In this document: piece by piece, positions 40,435 through 53,465 of the stretch
How the letters are laid out: the number at the start of each line of letters is the position of its first letter
Numbering within the stretch: the stretch's first letter is position 1
DNA from: Enoplosus armatus
Taxonomy: Eukaryota > Chordata > Actinopteri > Centrarchiformes > Enoplosidae
Assembly: GCF_043641665.1 (NCBI RefSeq)
Contig: NC_092200.1
Location: 5,241,694 to 5,305,693 of the forward strand
Direction: 5' to 3'
Length of the DNA stretch: 64,000 nucleotides
Program-made: the position numbers and the translations under genes
Notes under the pieces: model-generated
Database searches by the model: none
Seen by the model: the letters and a program-made list of their open reading frames with translations, nothing else
Told to the model about the DNA's origin: nothing

Positions 40435-42657
40435 TTCTAACATTCTAGTGCATCTGGAGAAACTTGGACTGCATCGTATATCTTCAACACACACTTGAAA
40501 AAGGCGTGTGACATTAGGTTTGATTCTCATTAGCAATAATCTGGAGTCCTTACAGAGGGTGCAGTAAAACTGAACTTTTAACAGGGTCTATGTACAACTG
40601 AGAACATGCAACAACAGCTACAGAGGTTTCCAAAGCGAGTAAGAGTCAGGGCAGAAAGCCACGAATGTCGGCACCAGTAGAATTAGTATCAACAACCATA
40701 GCAACACCTCCCTCTCCGATATGCTGTAGTCATTTTCTGCTATAGGACAGTGAAGATCTTCTAGTTTATCTAAATCCACGATAGGAGCTCATGAAATATT
40801 TATGTGGCCGGGCAAACAACAGGATATGTAATTATCATCAAACACAAGAGTACACAATGGCTGCAATCAAGCCACTTATGTCCGTCTGTCAGTCAACCCA
40901 GGGAAAAGGTTAAGTTTCCGTCCTACTCCAATCATTTCTGCCGACCTTTTTGGGGTGATGTCTCAAACCCGGCTAAGTTTCTCCGCATTTCTCGACACTC
41001 AAAATACAATAAGTGTTGGGCTGCGTCTAAAAATAAACAGTCTCCTGATGGTGTGTGTGCAGCACTCCACTAGTCCTGCACAAACAGGGAGCCCTTAACA
41101 GATTCCTCTGGAAAGTGTTGCTGGGATAAGACGATGACACATCCTGACACATTACTATGACACTGGCAGAGATCCAAGGCAGGAGAAGAGACTTGAAAGC
41201 GCAACAAGCCCATTGAAAAACCATCTTGAGAGTTTACATGGAGTATTTCTGTTGCTTTTAATGTGTTGATTTCCCATATGAGACAGCATGATTCAGCACT
41301 GCTTGGAAATGTTTTGCATTTTTACCTTCCTTCGGAGACTGTTTGTTGCTGGGAAATGAGGAATGGCTTTAGTTACAAATGAATTGCCATCTCTGATCAG
41401 AACTGTAAAATATGCATCGCTGCATATACAAGGAATCAGTAAAGCTTTTTTGTGTAGAGCACAAACACGGTTTACAGGTATGGGACTAGATTGAACAAGG
41501 GATGCACTCACAGATGTTGAGCGTGCAACTTTTTACATTTATTTTTCCCTCCGTGGGCCAGTGCACGACATGGAAGACATAAATAAACCTGGGACAGAGT
41601 TTTATGTAATAATTGGTGACAAGCATCCTATAAGGTGATTCTAGTGTTTAAATTATAACACATAAATAAAGGCCTGAGCATTTGTATTCCGGGACTTTCA
41701 TGTCAGGAAATTCAAATCAAGCATAACTGAGAGCAATACTGAGGATATAAAATATGAAAAATCGAAGTAATTAAAGAAAACCAGAGACCTCATTCTTCAT
41801 GTTTGGTCTAAATTTTCTAAAGGTGGCGGTGGTTCTGTTGAGATGACACGTGACCTCTGTTTTTTTTTAAAATCCTGGCTGCAGCTCTGGTTGTGACAAA
41901 ATACTTTTTGCAGTGTTGGTGGCCGGTGACGCAAGAACAATCCTTAATGTAGTTTAATGTCATTTAAAAGAAGCTGGAGCAGGATGAATACATTATTAAG
42001 AGGAGAAACGTAATATGAATTTAATTGGACGGGAGACTCTCGATGATCTCTGGTGAATGTCTACAGGACATAAATATACAGCAACCAAATAGTTTTATAC
42101 ATAATATTAATATACAATACCCCTATCTATTATCTTAAAGTCTTTTTTTATTTTAAGGTTAAGTGGTGGTCGACTAATTACATAAATAAACAACAGTAAA
42201 TAATACATTTATGAGCATGAAAAAGAAAAGAAATACTATGGCATAAAGTCCAAATAACATATCTGTTTTATTCCATTTCAGTATTTGAGGCTGAGAAGTT
42301 TATCTCTAGATATCTGGAGGGCAGGGCCAATCTCAACAGCCCCTCTGGCATGTTGTTGGACCTGCTTTTGGCTATACAACATTGCCCTGGGTAAAATAAC
42401 TGTCTGTTTAGTATCCACACACCACTCAGAGAACGTAATGATCTGAATTATTCCGTCACAGCGCTCTCCAACGTTTAAACCCCTGCGTTTAAGGGCTTTT
42501 CAGCTGATTTTTCTAACTGGTTAACATCATAACGAAATTGGTCAGAAAAGAAAATCTGAGAAGACTAACTGGGTCATGTCAGAGCATTATGATTTATTTT
42601 TGGAACTACTATACAAAAAGTTTTAAACCTTCTTTATCATCAATATCAGCTGCAGTG
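40435..42657. other. Intron 1 between palindromic repeats A and B
   Basis: Nothing recognised. Confidence 0.5.
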
Positions 42658-42955
42658 TTAAGGGAACAGTTTGACACTTGTTCTCTAATAACCGGAGGCC
42701 GTTAGCATAGCTTATTACAAAGACTGGAATCAGGGGGAAACAGCTAGCCTGGCTCTAACAAAATCCGCCTACCAACAAGCTCACTGATCTAAAACACGTT
42801 GTGGTTTTACAGGGGAGGGGCTGGTAGTGCTGACTTTGTTACCTGGGCAGAGCCAGGTTAGCTGTTTCCTCCTGTCTCCAGTCTTTATGCTAAGCTAAGC
42901 ACTCAGCAAGAAAGCTAATAACTTATTTCCCAAAATGTCAAACTATGCCTCTACT
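42658..42955. repeat. Palindromic teleost repeat, copy B
   Basis: Same family as copy A: GTTAGCATAGCTTATTACAA, AGACTGGAATCAGGGGGAAA and CAGCTAGCCTGGCTCTAAC on the left; TGTCTCCAGTCTTTATGCTA and AGCTAAGCACTCAGCAAGAA on the right, ending CCCAAAATGTCAAACTATGC. The left arm is shortened. Confidence 0.75.
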
Positions 42956-45900
42956 GTAAAGATTTAGAAGTATCTCAATAGTTTTTACAGATACACATTC
43001 ATCACATGTCTATCAAGTTTCACTTTCAAATTAACTCTGAAGAAGATACCGTATACTTTTGCTGTGAGTGAACAAGGATGCAGTGTAAGAGCCGCTGTAC
43101 TGTACTGCAGCGTGAACCAATGAGCGCCTCATGGTCACACTTTCTGCTCCTTATCCAAAGCACAAGCAACGGCCTTCCAGCAGCTGCCTGCGTGCAGACG
43201 TCCTGTAGTGCCTCTGAATTGAAATTGATTAAAACAACTCAGTCAGTGTCGTTGGGTTTTCAGCATTTTTTTCCTTTTTTTTTCCTGCACTAAGAGGCTG
43301 TAGTCAGTACAAATATTATTAAAGTGACCTTCTCCACTTCCTCCCACTCGTGCACTTTACGCCAAGTGGCTGGATGGGGGACACGTGTGAGCCACAACGA
43401 ATAAGATGCCACCAATAGCAGCAGGAGAGACGTGAGGGAAGCAATAAAACTATGGCAACACATTAAGCCTGGCTGTAAATATATATATTTATTCAACTCT
43501 TATTTCCTTTTTCCTAATACGCATGTGAAGTGTCCAGCTCTATGCTGATGTGCCCACACTGCTTCTCATTATTACCACAACGGTAAGTAACAGGACAGGT
43601 TAATGCACCGGCTGTCTGATATAGTGCAGGTGTTTGATAGCTATTGCTTGGGCTATGGGTTGTTTAACGGCCATGCATACTTCAGAAGAATATGCATAAA
43701 AGAGTCAAAAGAGATTTTAGAAGCACAATAGACTCCCACTAATTACGCCATGTGTTCTTTAAACATTGATACGGGCAATTTGTGAACCACAGCAGCATCA
43801 CCTTCATCTTTTCCTCCCTGCCATTAACTCTTGTCGCTACGCTTTGCTTCAATGGCACCTCCAGCCCCTTTTCAACCTCTTCAACGCCTCTTGTAGCACC
43901 TCGCCGCTCCTCTTTGTGCCGCTGGACGCTAACAATCTCACTTGAAGGCTGACGTTGGAAAATCTGTGTGTCAAAATCAAAGAGTGGGCAAGACCGGCTT
44001 CTCCACGGAAAAGAGGGGGGAAAAAATCTGCTTAGATGAGACAGCCAGGGAGATGGAGTGAGACAGGTAGCGACAGAAGAGACTATAGGCAGTTTCTTGT
44101 GTGCCTGAGTTAAATTGGTTGCTGCTTTGCCCATCTGCAATAACAGCTGCTGATGCTGATGATATACAAAAAGCAAGAAAAAGAAATGAAGCCCAAAGGC
44201 ATTTGTTCCTATTTTTCTAAGAACTAACTTCATGTTTTCACAGTAAGCATGCTTTATTGTGACTGTATAAACTACATACATTGATTAATTGCTTCAGCTC
44301 ACCAACAAGCATCGTCCATATGTTACTGTTTAGATTCTTCTCATATTGTATTGTTGGAATAAATTATGTCTGATGCTGTTAAACACTTTGGATTTGTTTG
44401 TCATTTGTGATAAAGAGATTATCATTTTTCCTCCTTGAATGGGAACTAAAATAAACCTAAATCTGGCGGGTCAATCGGTTTCAACTCTTTTCATTGTTTC
44501 ACGCAGTCGGGATGATGTTACTGGATGTGAGTCTTATCTGTAAATGTGCCGCTGTCCTGAGCGCCTGAATCAGAGCTAACACGGGAAGAAGTGGCTTGCC
44601 AATAGATAAAGAGAAAGAGACAGACAGCTAAATAATCAGCCTGCAAAGACCTGGCAGTGGAATGTAATTACTGAATGAATGGACAAAGCATCTGACTTTC
44701 TGGAGGCTGCTGGTGGGATCTCTGTGGATGCAGAGATGGGCAGCGCTGTGAGGAGGTGGAACCGGAGAGTGAAGGTAATGTGTGGGAAAAGGGCAAAAGA
44801 AAAGAGCACTGAGGGCACGTCTTGTCAAACAGTCTCAACAGTGCACTGGTGTACTATTGTATGTTTGCTTTGGGTGATGTAGCAAGAGAAACCGAACATA
44901 CTGAATCTAAAAAAAAGCTGGAAATTAATAGTTGAACAGAACATTTCTCTCTTTGTTCACTGGAAATGGTCCAGATTAATGTAAAGTTGGTCTGTAGGAT
45001 CAATGATAGGAAATGACAAAGACATTGAATTAGAATAACAAGCAATGTTAGCTCATTGGGTTGTATTGCATAGTTTGTTTGTTTTTTAAATAAAGGAGCA
45101 TGTGGATCCACAGGCAGGAGGTCCAGTTGAAAATAGGGTTGTTTTTAAGTGTGTATGATGATAAAATGAAAAAGTGGGGCTCCCCCGTGTCTTGAGATTT
45201 GAGGCACTAACCATGTGGCATCAAATTCAAAATAATATTCAAATTGGCATGAATGTAACATTACAGCCACAGCATCGCTCTCTGCCTCGTTCCCTGTCAC
45301 GTCTCTACTGGCGCCGTAAATAAAGACATAAAATGCACCCCTCAAAGAACTAAACAAATAAAGACAAAGCTGTTGACAAAAATCTAAAAAGCTCTCTTGG
45401 CCTTTTTGTACTTTTCAGTCTTTAACTTCAGGTCATCAGTTTCTGCTGTCAAATGTCACAACGACAAAGTTAAAACTGAGGCTGATGAAAACTGAAGCTG
45501 TTGAAGATGAACTAAATGTCTGAATAATTAATTTAATACAATGCACGACTTCTTGTTTTTAGCCTGTAGCCTAATTGTTTACATTTCGGCAAACACCTGG
45601 ATTACTTTTGATACTGAAGGAAAAAGTCTTGATTTAAAGATTATGAGCCAAGTTATAAGTTATAAGAAGCACCTTATTTTCTATGTTTTCTAACCAGTTT
45701 TATGGACATTTGTCCTGCATGGACAACAGAGATCCTGATGTTCGTGTGTCACAATTTGACTGCAATAAAACTCTGAGAAGAAGAGACGTGATGTCTTGTG
45801 ACAGGTCAGTTGACAGGTCAAATATAACTGCAGAAATCTGGATGCTGCTCATGTCTGTTCATATACAAATAATGTTTGTTTACATCCCAGGACAAGAGTT

Positions 45901-47207
45901 TTGACAGACCCACAGCTTTCACCTCAATCGTCATAATTGTTGTCACACACACAACTGTTATCGTAATATGAAAGCGTGACCCGGTGTCATGTGTTGATCC
46001 ATCGTGTTTGCCGAGTGAATCAGGTCTATTTGTTCTGTGTGTTTCTGAAGCAGGTATGCACTCTCCAGCTGGTTAAGAACTCTTCTAAGTGGTTTGTTTT
46101 GTATCAGAAAAGGTGAAAGAGTGTTCGGCTTTCATCAGACACTATTCGGCGCCGTGTTCCTGAGACACTTCGAACTTCCATACAGACTGTCAGCCTGACT
46201 AACACACATTCTGACCCATACATCTTGAAATATAATAACAGCTGAGGTTCAAGTTCTCAGGTGAAATTCTTTCAGCGTGTTGCTGTCAGTCCGCTCGTGT
46301 TGATTTTCTGAAGAGGTATTTCTAACCTCACTACTGTTGCACACATTTGCATCCTATATTACTTTCATTCTCTTAGTCAATAATTAATTGGAAACTGAAA
46401 TTGCTTTTCAACTTGCACCGACTGACCTAATTAGTTCAATGATTACATTCACTGGCAAGAGATCCCTGCCTAAATGATGTGACTAATTTGAATGAATATT
46501 TCAAACCCATGTCTGCAATTAATGTCATTTACATATGTAATGTGTCGGCTTGATTACTTAATTATGTTTGTATTCCCTGCTGATGTCACTGACAGGTGTC
46601 TTTTAGAGTATTGTGAAATAAGAAGAGACCCGAGCAGATGTCCCAGTTCGTTCGACTCTTTCGAATGTTGCAGCGCATTCAGAAACTGTGGCTCCACCTG
46701 AATTACAGAGCCGTCGAGCTCCTGTGGCAGGCAACGACTTTACATCTGCCCCTGACAAATATATTCACTGTCATCCGCTAACTCTTCAGAAACTGACAGA
46801 AATGGATTTTCCCTGCAGTTAGTTCCCCATGGCTCTAAAAAAAAAAAGAAAGGAAAAAGAAATGGAATAATGTAAACAACAAATCCATCTTCTATTATCT
46901 GGTCACATCTGTTGTTGTGTCAAAGACTTTAAGTGTCCTAAAAAGCTGGTGGTGTTTTGATGTTCAACTAATATTGTGATAAGCATTTTTCTGTTTATCA
47001 TCTAGTATTCAAATGTGAAAATATTGGCTCCGGGTGATGTCATCAGCAATGCAGTTGCACCCATTTTACGTGACTTTTTGGTCAAAATTTTGAAGTGAAA
47101 TTATCTCAAATTAATATAAATAAAACAGAAAAATAATAAACATTTTAAGTTCAGCGAGGAGGGAGTTGAACATCACAGTGCAAGTAAGCGTTTTCTCTTC
47201 TGCTCTA
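42956..47207. other. Intron 1 between palindromic repeats B and C
   Basis: Contains the longest open frame of the window (180 codons, minus strand, 44281-43739), which I regard as chance. Nothing else recognised. Confidence 0.5.
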
Positions 47208-47600
47208 AAAAGAATAACTCAGCATTTTGGAAAGAAACACGCTCATTTGTTTTCTTGCAGAGAGTTAGAGGAGAAGTTTGATACCGCTCTCACATCTGCC
47301 TGTTAGATATAAGGCTATATCACAGCAGCCGGTTAGCTTAGCTTAGCATAAAGTCACTGCGCCGGTCAAGAAATAGTCCTGCACATAACCCTCCATAAAC
47401 CAAAAATAGTTTTTACACTTCAGGTTTTGTGAGGACAAAACAAATGAGATATTACATGTTTATTTATCAGTTTTAGAGGTGCTGACAGGAGGATTTTGTT
47501 AACGTTGGGTGGAGCCAGGCTAGCTGTTTGCCCCTGTTTCCAGTCTTTATGTTAAATTAAGCAACCCAGCTGCCGGTTCTGGCTGCAGATTTAACCACCC
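47208..47600. repeat. Palindromic teleost repeat, copy C
   Basis: Opens AATAACTCAGCATTTTGGAAA, has GCCGGTTAGCTTAGCTTAGC and ATAAAGTCACTGCGCC in the left arm and GTTTCCAGTCTTTATGTTAA in the right arm. The outer right arm is lost or diverged. Confidence 0.7.
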
Positions 47601-50600
47601 TGTCTCCTAGAAATTTAATTAAACAAAACATAAAACATAATGCAGGCCGGGTTACATTTTCTATTAACATAATGAGTTAATTAACACATCTTGCGGGATG
47701 AAGAAATGTAAAATCAGTCAAATGTTCACTGGAAAGATGCAAACCTCGCTCTCCAGTATCAGTCCTGTCCTTTGCACGGCCACCATCCACCCCGACCACC
47801 TTCCTGCAACTTCCGTACAGTAGAATTATGTGCATTTTTGCTACAGAACATAATCCAGGAAGCAATTACGTTTTCTCCAAAACCTACTTGCCAAAAAAAA
47901 TTGTAGTATATAAATGTTTTGTTTGTTTGTTTATATAAAGGATTTCTAGAAGAGACTGGGTCACCTCATGATGGACACGGCTCGACATTCAGGGTCCCCG
48001 AGGCCCCATGTTCCCCTTGTGGCAGTTACTTTGCTTGATTGATTTGATCTGATAATGTGCTGCCTATACATGTTATCATATTCTTAAATAAATTAGCATT
48101 TAATCAACTTTAACTGAACTCATTTTTTGGTTTAAGGGATCACAAAGGCAAAGTATGTATATGTGAGACAAACTGAAAACTCTTGAAGGTTTTTTAAATG
48201 TGCTACTCTCTTTTTATTCAAATGTCTGGAAGCTGCAATGTACCGTAAACACCAACCAGGCACCAAAATGAGTAATAACCATAATCCAGAGAAACACATT
48301 ACTATTAACAGGCTGGGGAATTCATAAGTAAGTAAAATCGATATCCTCTAATAACGCCAGACCAGGTCACTTGAGTGATACAGGTCCTTTATAAAAAACA
48401 GAAGATCTTTTTTAGATTTCCAATAAATGAGGCAAAAATCCAAACCACGTCTCTGCACAGTGTTGAGTGCGGCCTCATGATGTTTATTAGAGAAAGTGGA
48501 TGGAAACAGAAATAAAGGCTGTAATAGCCGCCGGTGTCTGTGAGAACACACAGCAATGAGCTCCTTGATTTCCTCTGATGTCAAAACCTGGAGGAAAAAT
48601 CAATATGAAGAATGAAGCCTTATTTACACACGCCACCTGATAGACTGTGGCTCACTGCAAGATGTCAACAAGCTATTAATGTTTCAGGAGAAGATTGCTT
48701 TTTGAGGCTAAGTGGGGAATTAAATGATGGGAGTTCTATTTTTACCCATAAACACACTGGTGAGCAGGGCTACATTTTAGCAAGACAGATGTTTTTGTCT
48801 TTTTTTTTTTTTTTTTTTTTGTCAAACTCAGATTTAGCTCAGCCTCTGCAGCCTGTAATCAGACAGACATTTGCCATTCTTAATCTCAGTCCGGAGCGCA
48901 TGCAATCCTGTTGGGGGATGCATAATTGCAGGGACGTGTGCACGCACACAAACACACAATTGGGATTACCGCATAAGGTTGGGTTCACTTTGTGTCCCCG
49001 TGTAAACCAAGAGCTGAGATGACTGCAATAAAGTGTAATAAAGAAAAAAAAAGACACATTTCTGCTTTACTTTCTCCTAGTTAGTAAAAGTTCTGCAGAA
49101 CAAAGCAACACTACAAAGACATTTAAATAACTATGCGACCCTTTCCGAACCCAAAGTCTGTCCATATGCTGTAGTCAGTTAAGGATTCCCTGTCAGGCTC
49201 AATCAAAGTTTGAATGTGGAGCGGAATACATTTTCGCCATCACCAACAGTCCCTCGCTACCCCTGAGTGAACCGTTTGTTGAGAGAAACATAAAAGGTTT
49301 GCTCGGTGGACATGTTTTTACCCTCAGGGGTACACAAACTCAATAGCTAGCTTGCTAGCTAGCCGTCTCTCCTTGAGTGCACCTGTGCTTTCCTAGTGGC
49401 AGACACTGAAAATTGAGGTCATGATCCTCGTGAGTATGTGAGTCAGGATGCCTCTGTGTTGAAATATCTTTTTTTTTTTCTGTTTCAGGGTACATCTTGA
49501 AATATCTATTCAGGATATTTCTACACATATAACGTCTCCCTATTACTAAGCACACAAAATACAAGGGATATTGGCCTTATATGAACCATTTTTGCATAAT
49601 TCAGACTTTTATATCTGATTCTTTGTATAATGTATATTTAATACTGCAGTAATGGGTCTATCTATATTATATATCTGGATTAATATCTATATACTGAATT
49701 ACACTGAACTCTTAATGCTTAATACAAACACTTACAATTAACATCTTATGTACATTTTTCAATATGGATTACGTCTCGAATTGATTGCCAAACATGTATA
49801 TTTAATGCTTTTTTTAATTAAGTGTCTAACAGAATAAAGTGTGCAAAAAGTCTGAATAGTTTCTGAAGCTCCTGTGATTTCCTTTATTACATTTAAAAAC
49901 ACACCCGATTTATCAGCTTAAATCACCTTAAAAACACTGTGCAGCAATAAAGGGAACCACCTCAGCCCCTCCGTTTGAATTCTGTGAGTTAAGGTTTGGT
50001 GTCAGGTGTAGGCACCCATAGAAAAAGATAAATTGGAACTTTGTATTGAAATCCCAACTGTCTCTTTAACAGCAGCAGTGACGAGCGAGCACTCTGTCAG
50101 GACACAGCAAACCAACAGCAAATATTTGACTTTATATTTTACTTTTCTCCGCCCTTTGGCAGCGTTTTGTATAAAGTGATCACAGACTGTCCGAGCCGGT
50201 AAACCTTCGCTTGTGTGCAGACGTGATGTGACTCCATTTCAGGATATGAACTTCAAAGTTTTTAAACCTCTGACTCCTGTTTCAAACTGCCTCATGAACA
50301 TGGACAGATTATGAGACAATGGGCCCCTGGGCACAGACATGGAGACGCCCCCACGCCCACCCCTCCCACAGAGGACCAAGACACCCACACTGAAAGAGAT
50401 GCAAAACTACAAACGCTGCAGCCGGGCTGGAAGAGACACAAAATACATTACAAACGGTATTTGTCTGCATTATTTGAGGTCCTTTTGTGTCTCTTTGTGG
50501 TGTTTTGTCTCTCTTTCTTGTCGTTTTGTGTCTCCGTGGGTGTTTTGCATCTCTTTGGGATTTGTGTGTGTTTGTTTGCAGTCATTTTATGTCCTTTAAG
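47601..50600. other. Intron 1, nothing recognised apart from a poly-T run
   Basis: The T run at 48800-48820 is listed separately. The rest is AT-rich. Confidence 0.5.
48800..48820 (+). repeat. Run of 21 T
   Basis: Uninterrupted T run following GTTTTTGTC. On the minus strand it would look like a retroposon poly-A tail, but no recognisable element precedes it. Confidence 0.9.
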
Positions 50601-50772
50601 ATGCATCATTTTGTAGTCAGTTTGTGTCTCTTTGTAGTCATTAGATGCATCATTTTGTAGTCAGTTTGTGTCTCTTTGTAGTCATTAGATGCATCATTTT
50701 GTAGTCAGTTTGTGTCTCTTTGTAGTCATTAGATGCATCATTTTGTAGTCAGTTTGTGTCTCTTTGTAGTCG
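50601..50772 (+). repeat. 44-bp minisatellite, about four copies
   Basis: ATGCATCATTTTGTAGTCAG starts at 50601, 50645, 50689 and 50733 (exact 44-bp spacing), each followed by TTTGTGTCTCTTTGTAGTC. Upstream (50476-50600) a looser run of TTTTGTGTCTCTTTGTGG-like pieces is probably an older, diverged part of the same array. Confidence 0.9.
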
Positions 50773-53447
50773 TTTGATTGACTTTCCAACAAGAATAAAA
50801 TGTCAACAGTCACTCCAAACAGAGGCTCTGGCCCAGGGTCCTGAGGACTCAGGGGGCCGCTCAGTAATCCTCCCATGCTTATGAAACGTGTCTTCATACA
50901 GATGTAGTCAAAACAATTACCACTATGTCAATAAGCTTACAAATATGGCTGACTGTGGCTTTCAGTGTGTCAATGCATCCGCAACTGGTCACGAGCAGGT
51001 GAGAGACAGCTGAGGCCGGCAGGACGACAGTGAGAACAGCTGATCCCTGCAGAACCAGCTTGGAGCTGACCCAGATGAGGACGCTCCACTGTAATCGGGG
51101 TCCCTGAGGTAATCTAGGCAGGACATTATCTGCTTCGCTGCTTCTCTGCAGCATCTGGAGGGCTCCGCCACCTGCTCTGGAAGGCCTCACGCCGCTCCTC
51201 TGCCTCTTTTTATTTCAGGTTTGTTTGTTTACTTTTCTCTCCCGGACTCGGCGGACATCACACAGCCACTTAGACGCATCAGATATGTGCCTGAGAAGTA
51301 TGGACCAAGCCGTCTCTGTTTGTCTGAACCTTTGTCTCCTCACTGAAGACACTGTGTGCTGATAGTCTATCTTTCCAATAAAGTAGGCTCACTAAGACTC
51401 TCCTGCCCTAACTGCCACGAGGAACGCTCTGCTACTTCCCTAGTAGCAAACAAAAATGATTTCCCTAATTAGATGTTTCCCATGTGTGATGTTTCTACAC
51501 TTATTATATCTGTGCCCGGGTCATTTCTAAATTGCCAGTAGTAATCGTTTTTGCATCTAACTGTTAAATTACTTCGTTGTGCCTTATAGGTTGCCTTTAG
51601 CATGTTTTTAGGTATTTTTTTTTATTTTTTAGTGCAATCAGACATTTAAACTCTACAAATTGACCTTTAAGACCTGTTATTTTTATGTTTTATCTTTTGC
51701 ATTAATTATCTTTTTAATACTGTTTTTAGCATTTTATAGTGCCCTTTGTTTGAAGGTGCTCTGTGTCTATTATTTGCTCTACTATTTTCTGTTTTGTGCT
51801 TTTTATTTTGCATTTCAGTAAGGTTACGACTGTTTCTTTTGGGAGGGAGAGAAACAAACATGCCTTTTCATCTGGCATTACTCAAGTTTCTACTACTCTA
51901 CTTAATACTGGATGGCTAGTACTATAAGGAAGAAACATATTGCAAGCTCTTGAGGTGTCCTTAAAAACATTTTCATAAACTAATCTGATGCTACTAGGTA
52001 TCAGGCAACTACAGTGATGTTTTCTTATCAGTGGGATTAAAATAAGCTGCACACACACGTCAGAAAAGACAGACAAATCTTCCAATTCAATCTGCTTTTG
52101 AAGGTCAAAAGCTCGATTTGCCTCTGTTTCGTTCTCCTGTTCCTTGTCTAATCATTTTTATGTATATATGTGTGAGTTTGAGTATGTGTTGTTTTCCTAA
52201 TGTTTTATGGAGCAACATTTTTGCATTCTGCCAAAACATTTCAGCCACATTTCCATAATTTTATATATATACCCGAGCGGAGGCTTTCCATTATTTTCAG
52301 AAAAGACAGACCCGAGCAGAAAACTGGCGAATCATCTTTAATACGGTCATCTTCCTGCCTGAGGGTTAAACTTTAATGATGATGCTTCACAGACGGATGT
52401 GAAAAATGTGTATTAATATGCCAAAAAAAGTTAAGTGTGATGAAACAAGCTTGTGTAAGAATGAGACTCACTATTTTCTAAAATTACAGTTTAATAACAG
52501 GAGGTTTGGTTCGGGGAGATGCTGCTGCAGAAGATGTTATGATGTTATGAATTTTGATTTATTCCTGTCTAAGAAGGAAAAACAACACACGTATGTATCA
52601 GGGGCCGCGATGCTGAATCTATATGTAATCTGAAAACTAATTCTGAATGTTTCGATGCTGCTGAATGTAATTTGATGAACAGTATGATTAGAAAATTGTA
52701 TCGAGCATGTCGACTCGACCTGACGCAGATGTGGCCTGGAAGCTATCAGGTGGGCTGGATCGATATCTGCACACTGAGCTGACAAAGTAGTAAAACAGCA
52801 AGAACTCCTCTTCCTTCGTTTGGTGAAGAATTTCACTGTGAAGTTTGGAAAATCTAAGATCTCTGTGAGTTTAGGTTATACTCCTTATCAGATTGCATGA
52901 ACCTTATTTCCTTCTAAAAAGTGATTGCAGCTTAATTGGCCATTTTTAAACTGCATTTATACTGCTTTTACACACACACCAGCTCTTACTCTGTGTCTTG
53001 TTTTCTAAATTCCAATCAAAGGTCAAATAAAAGAATATCCATTTTCTGTGTCAGTCAAAAACCATTGCTTTCTAACTCCTCTAATGTCTTTATTAGCATC
53101 TTATCAGGCTACGAAGAACGACCCGCTCGAGACCAAATGTTAATGAAATAAAACTAAAACGAAACTTTGCTTTCATCTCAAATTCTAAAAAGTACAATCA
53201 ACTCTCAGCATGTCGGTGCAGACGGCTCATTTAAGTGATGCACTATAACTCAAATGGTTCCCATAATAGACACTGGAAAGTCATTCAGCCTGACCCTATT
53301 CTTCAGATATGGGTTTAATTGCCCAGAATATGAAGTGTGAGATCCCCTCACTTATCAAATTAACAGCTCAGAAAAGGACAGTAAAGTACTTAACACTCGT
53401 TTCAGTAGAGTGAGTCATGCCAAAGGTAAGCTGTTTATCTGTTAAAA
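50773..53447. other. Intron 1 with a GC-richer patch at 50990-51290
   Basis: The patch contains several short open frames on the minus strand but no domain and no clear splice-bounded exon. The remainder is AT-rich. Confidence 0.45.
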
Positions 53448-53465
53448 GGGGGGGGGGGGGGGGGG
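53448..53465 (+). repeat. Run of 18 G
   Basis: Uninterrupted G run; on the transcribed minus strand this is a C run in intron 1. Its length may be affected by sequencing error. Confidence 0.9.

Noticed and set aside
43739..44281. Longest open frame in the window (180 codons, minus strand)
   Set aside because: No domain, low-complexity stretches, no acceptor or donor fitting the frame, and no family resemblance; length is within chance for 64 kb.
48800..48820. Poly-T run as the tail of a processed pseudogene on the minus strand
   Set aside because: No gene-like sequence or polyadenylation signal in a sensible place precedes it on the minus strand.
50989..51290. GC-richer patch with frames on both strands and TTTTTATTTCAGGT
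   Set aside because: No frame shows a recognisable domain, and no acceptor/donor pair with a consistent frame could be built.
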